From assembly GCA_964397755.1 (NCBI GenBank), contig CAYNJY010000008.1, positions 1-55,110 of the forward strand: a DNA stretch of 55,110 nucleotides, in the 5' to 3' direction. Shown in pieces: positions 54,235 through 55,110 of this stretch (positions are counted from its first letter, which is position 1; each line of letters opens with the position of its first letter). The notes beneath the pieces were generated by a model. It did no database searches and was not told the DNA's origin. It worked only from the letters and a program-made list of their open reading frames with translations. The position numbers and the translations under genes are program-made. Origin of the DNA: CAYNJY01 sp964397755 (GTDB lineage Bacteria; Patescibacteriota; Microgenomatia; UBA10105; UBA927).

Positions 54235-54584
54235 GGTCCTGAAACTATTCTATGCTGCTTGGGATCGAATGTAGGCGTGGTGGCCATGAACATGGAAAAC
54301 GTTCCTTCCCATGCGAACGGTTCTTTGCGGTCGACAAACACGACATCGCCTTCTTGAAATGCTTCTTCGCCTGATAGTGAAAGGATTTTTCCTTGTCCGG
54401 AAAGAATATAGACGAGCTCCTTGGAAAGTTCATTGACGGCAAATCCCTTTTCCGGATAGCGGCCGTTAACGGAAGTGAGAGCGCCGCTCATTGACTCTTC
54501 ATCCATCAAATACTCCCAGATGGTTGTTGATGGGGAAGCATTAACTTTGTTTGCTGTGTTTTTGTGAACAATGTGCATGGGCAC
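54231..54584 (-). CDS. cupin-domain protein
   Basis: 117 residues forming one small cupin barrel: NELSKELVYILSGQGKILSL for motif 1 and FQEGDVVFVDRKEPFAWEG for motif 2. The usual metal-binding His residues are largely missing (Glu and Asp remain), so a binding rather than catalytic role is possible. GTG 54584 is preferred over ATG 54578 because TATAGT (54592-54597, minus) ends 7 bases before the GTG. Operon with cutA. Confidence 0.72.
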   Translation of the reverse strand: MPMHIVHKNTANKVNASPSTTIWEYLMDEESMSGALTSVNGRYPEKGFAVNELSKELVYILSGQGKILSLSGEEAFQEGDVVFVDRKEPFAWEGTFSMFMATTPTFDPKQHRIVSGP

Positions 54585-54615
54585 TCACGTAACTATATTC
54601 TCTGTTTTCCTCCGT

Positions 54616-55110
54616 TTATTTCTTCATGGCATAATGGAGTTGGATGGTGTGTCGATTGAGCGTATGAACAGACAGAAGTTCAAGGCGGGCGTCGAAGTCG
54701 GCGTCGGCAAAGAGCGGAACTCCGCGGCCGAGGATGAGAGGCTCGATGTCCACAAAGATCTCATCGATAAGACCAGCTTTGAGAAACAGGGAATTGATCT
54801 GGCCGCCGCCTGCGACAAGTACCGTCTGGAAGCCTCGGTCTGCCACCATCTCGAGAATATCTTCTGGTGACGCGTCGGTAAAGATTGTTCTTGGTTTATT
54901 TGTCTTGTTTTTGAGGTCTCGGGTGATTACTATGCACAGTTGTGCACCGACTCTTTGATTTTCCTTCCTCATCACGTCGTAGGTACGTCTGCCAATGATA
55001 ATTGCGCCTGCCTTTTTTGCCATCAAGCGGAAACTCTGCCAGTCTTCTTTCGAGGTCCAATCCGTTGCACCGTCCGGCCGGGCGATGTTGCCATTGACCG
55101 TCATGGCCAT
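54616..55110 (-). CDS. DHFR-fold/RibD C-terminal-type reductase (cut by window edge)
   Basis: 164 residues visible; the frame runs off the window, so a few N-terminal residues may be missing. AMTVNGNIARPDGATDW, GAIIIGRRTYDVMR, VLVAGGGQINSLFLKAGLIDE and EPLILGRGVPLF are the pattern of the RibD-C/YwjB family of NADPH reductases with dihydrofolate-reductase fold. Members act in riboflavin synthesis or on unknown substrates; without the deaminase domain, riboflavin is not assured. It is unclear whether it shares a transcript with the cupin-cutA pair. Confidence 0.85.
   Translation of the reverse strand: MAMTVNGNIARPDGATDWTSKEDWQSFRLMAKKAGAIIIGRRTYDVMRKENQRVGAQLCIVITRDLKNKTNKPRTIFTDASPEDILEMVADRGFQTVLVAGGGQINSLFLKAGLIDEIFVDIEPLILGRGVPLFADADFDARLELLSVHTLNRHTIQLHYAMKK

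Noticed and set aside
1..55110. tRNA, rRNA or known riboswitch genes
   Set aside because: Read through by eye on both strands, I found no cloverleaf with TTCGA arm, no rRNA core sequence and no recognisable riboswitch; a covariance-model scan would be decisive.

Overview
The window looks like a two-gap scaffold piece of a Candidate Phyla Radiation (Patescibacteria) genome, most likely of the Microgenomates (OP11) type. This is an inference from gene content, not a database result. The signs are compact, minimal versions of core proteins (an IF2 without its N-terminal extension, HrcA of 244 aa, DnaJ without a zinc finger, a Lon-type ATPase without its protease); a nusA-infB cluster with neither rimP nor rbfA; PilN/PilO; and many membrane-anchored Ig-, PEGA- and cohesin-type surface proteins with Thr-Pro linkers. 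TGA is used as a stop throughout, so the standard bacterial code applies and Gracilibacteria/Absconditabacteria are excluded. Two runs of exactly 100 N (15954-16053 and 39787-39886) are scaffold gaps. I see no rRNA, tRNA, CRISPR array, transposase or phage gene. No gene-free stretch exceeds 300 bases.

Layout. 1-4418 (+): a translationally coupled operon with an MFS transporter (cut by the window edge), two alpha/beta hydrolases, a cytidine-deaminase-fold enzyme, a GNAT acetyltransferase, a C45-type Ntn acyltransferase/hydrolase and the C-terminal stub of a short-chain dehydrogenase. 4467-5342: a PEGA/SH3 membrane protein. 5367-11256 (-): envelope glycan genes (a UbiA-type phosphoribosyltransferase-like enzyme, a WecA/MraY-type phosphotransferase, a GT39-type enzyme, two GT2 glycosyltransferases). 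11331-13593 (-): tatD and metG. 13831-17267: small proteins, RmuC, a TrpR-like regulator with a long palindrome in front of it, gap 1 and a serine-hydrolase fusion. 17295-25831: a helicase-nuclease, a Cys-rich surface protein, two FemAB-type ligases, a small membrane protein and UvrD. 25850-27567: tpiA and an LCP-family ligase. 27609-32095 (-): a PilN/PilO/surface-protein operon. 32142-36460: rpsT (-), murJ (+), then GH39-like and cohesin genes (-). 36548-40810: hrcA-grpE-dnaK-(gap)-dnaJ under CIRCE. 41017-44566: nusA-infB-DHH protein. 44658-50163: rpsO-pnp-Lon-type ATPase-rnj. 50206-53752: ftsK-rodZ and two small membrane proteins. 53908-55110 (-): cutA, cupin and a DHFR-fold reductase.

How it fits together. 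Much of the window serves the cell envelope: lipid-linked glycan synthesis (WecA, UbiA, GT39, GT2), lipid II flipping (MurJ), peptide-bridge formation (FemAB pair), polymer attachment (LCP), a pilus alignment subcomplex and anchored surface proteins. The rest is information processing and stress: nusA/infB, PNPase plus RNase J with an ATPase between them, and the chaperone operon.

The most interesting signals are not single genes. (1) About 18 transcription units have a -10 hexamer ending only 6-13 bases before the start codon, which predicts leaderless or near-leaderless mRNAs; several are divergent pairs sharing or mirroring promoter elements. (2) Short palindromic elements recur inside and between genes, much like Rickettsia palindromic elements, including a 126-bp, in-frame, inverted-repeat-bounded insertion in the UvrD helicase. 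(3) Tandem 7-8 bp repeats are scattered through genes and spacers, and one runs into an assembly gap. (4) A Lon-derived AAA+ ATPase without a protease lies between PNPase and RNase J. (5) nusA and rpsO each have a terminator-like hairpin just downstream of the predicted transcription start.
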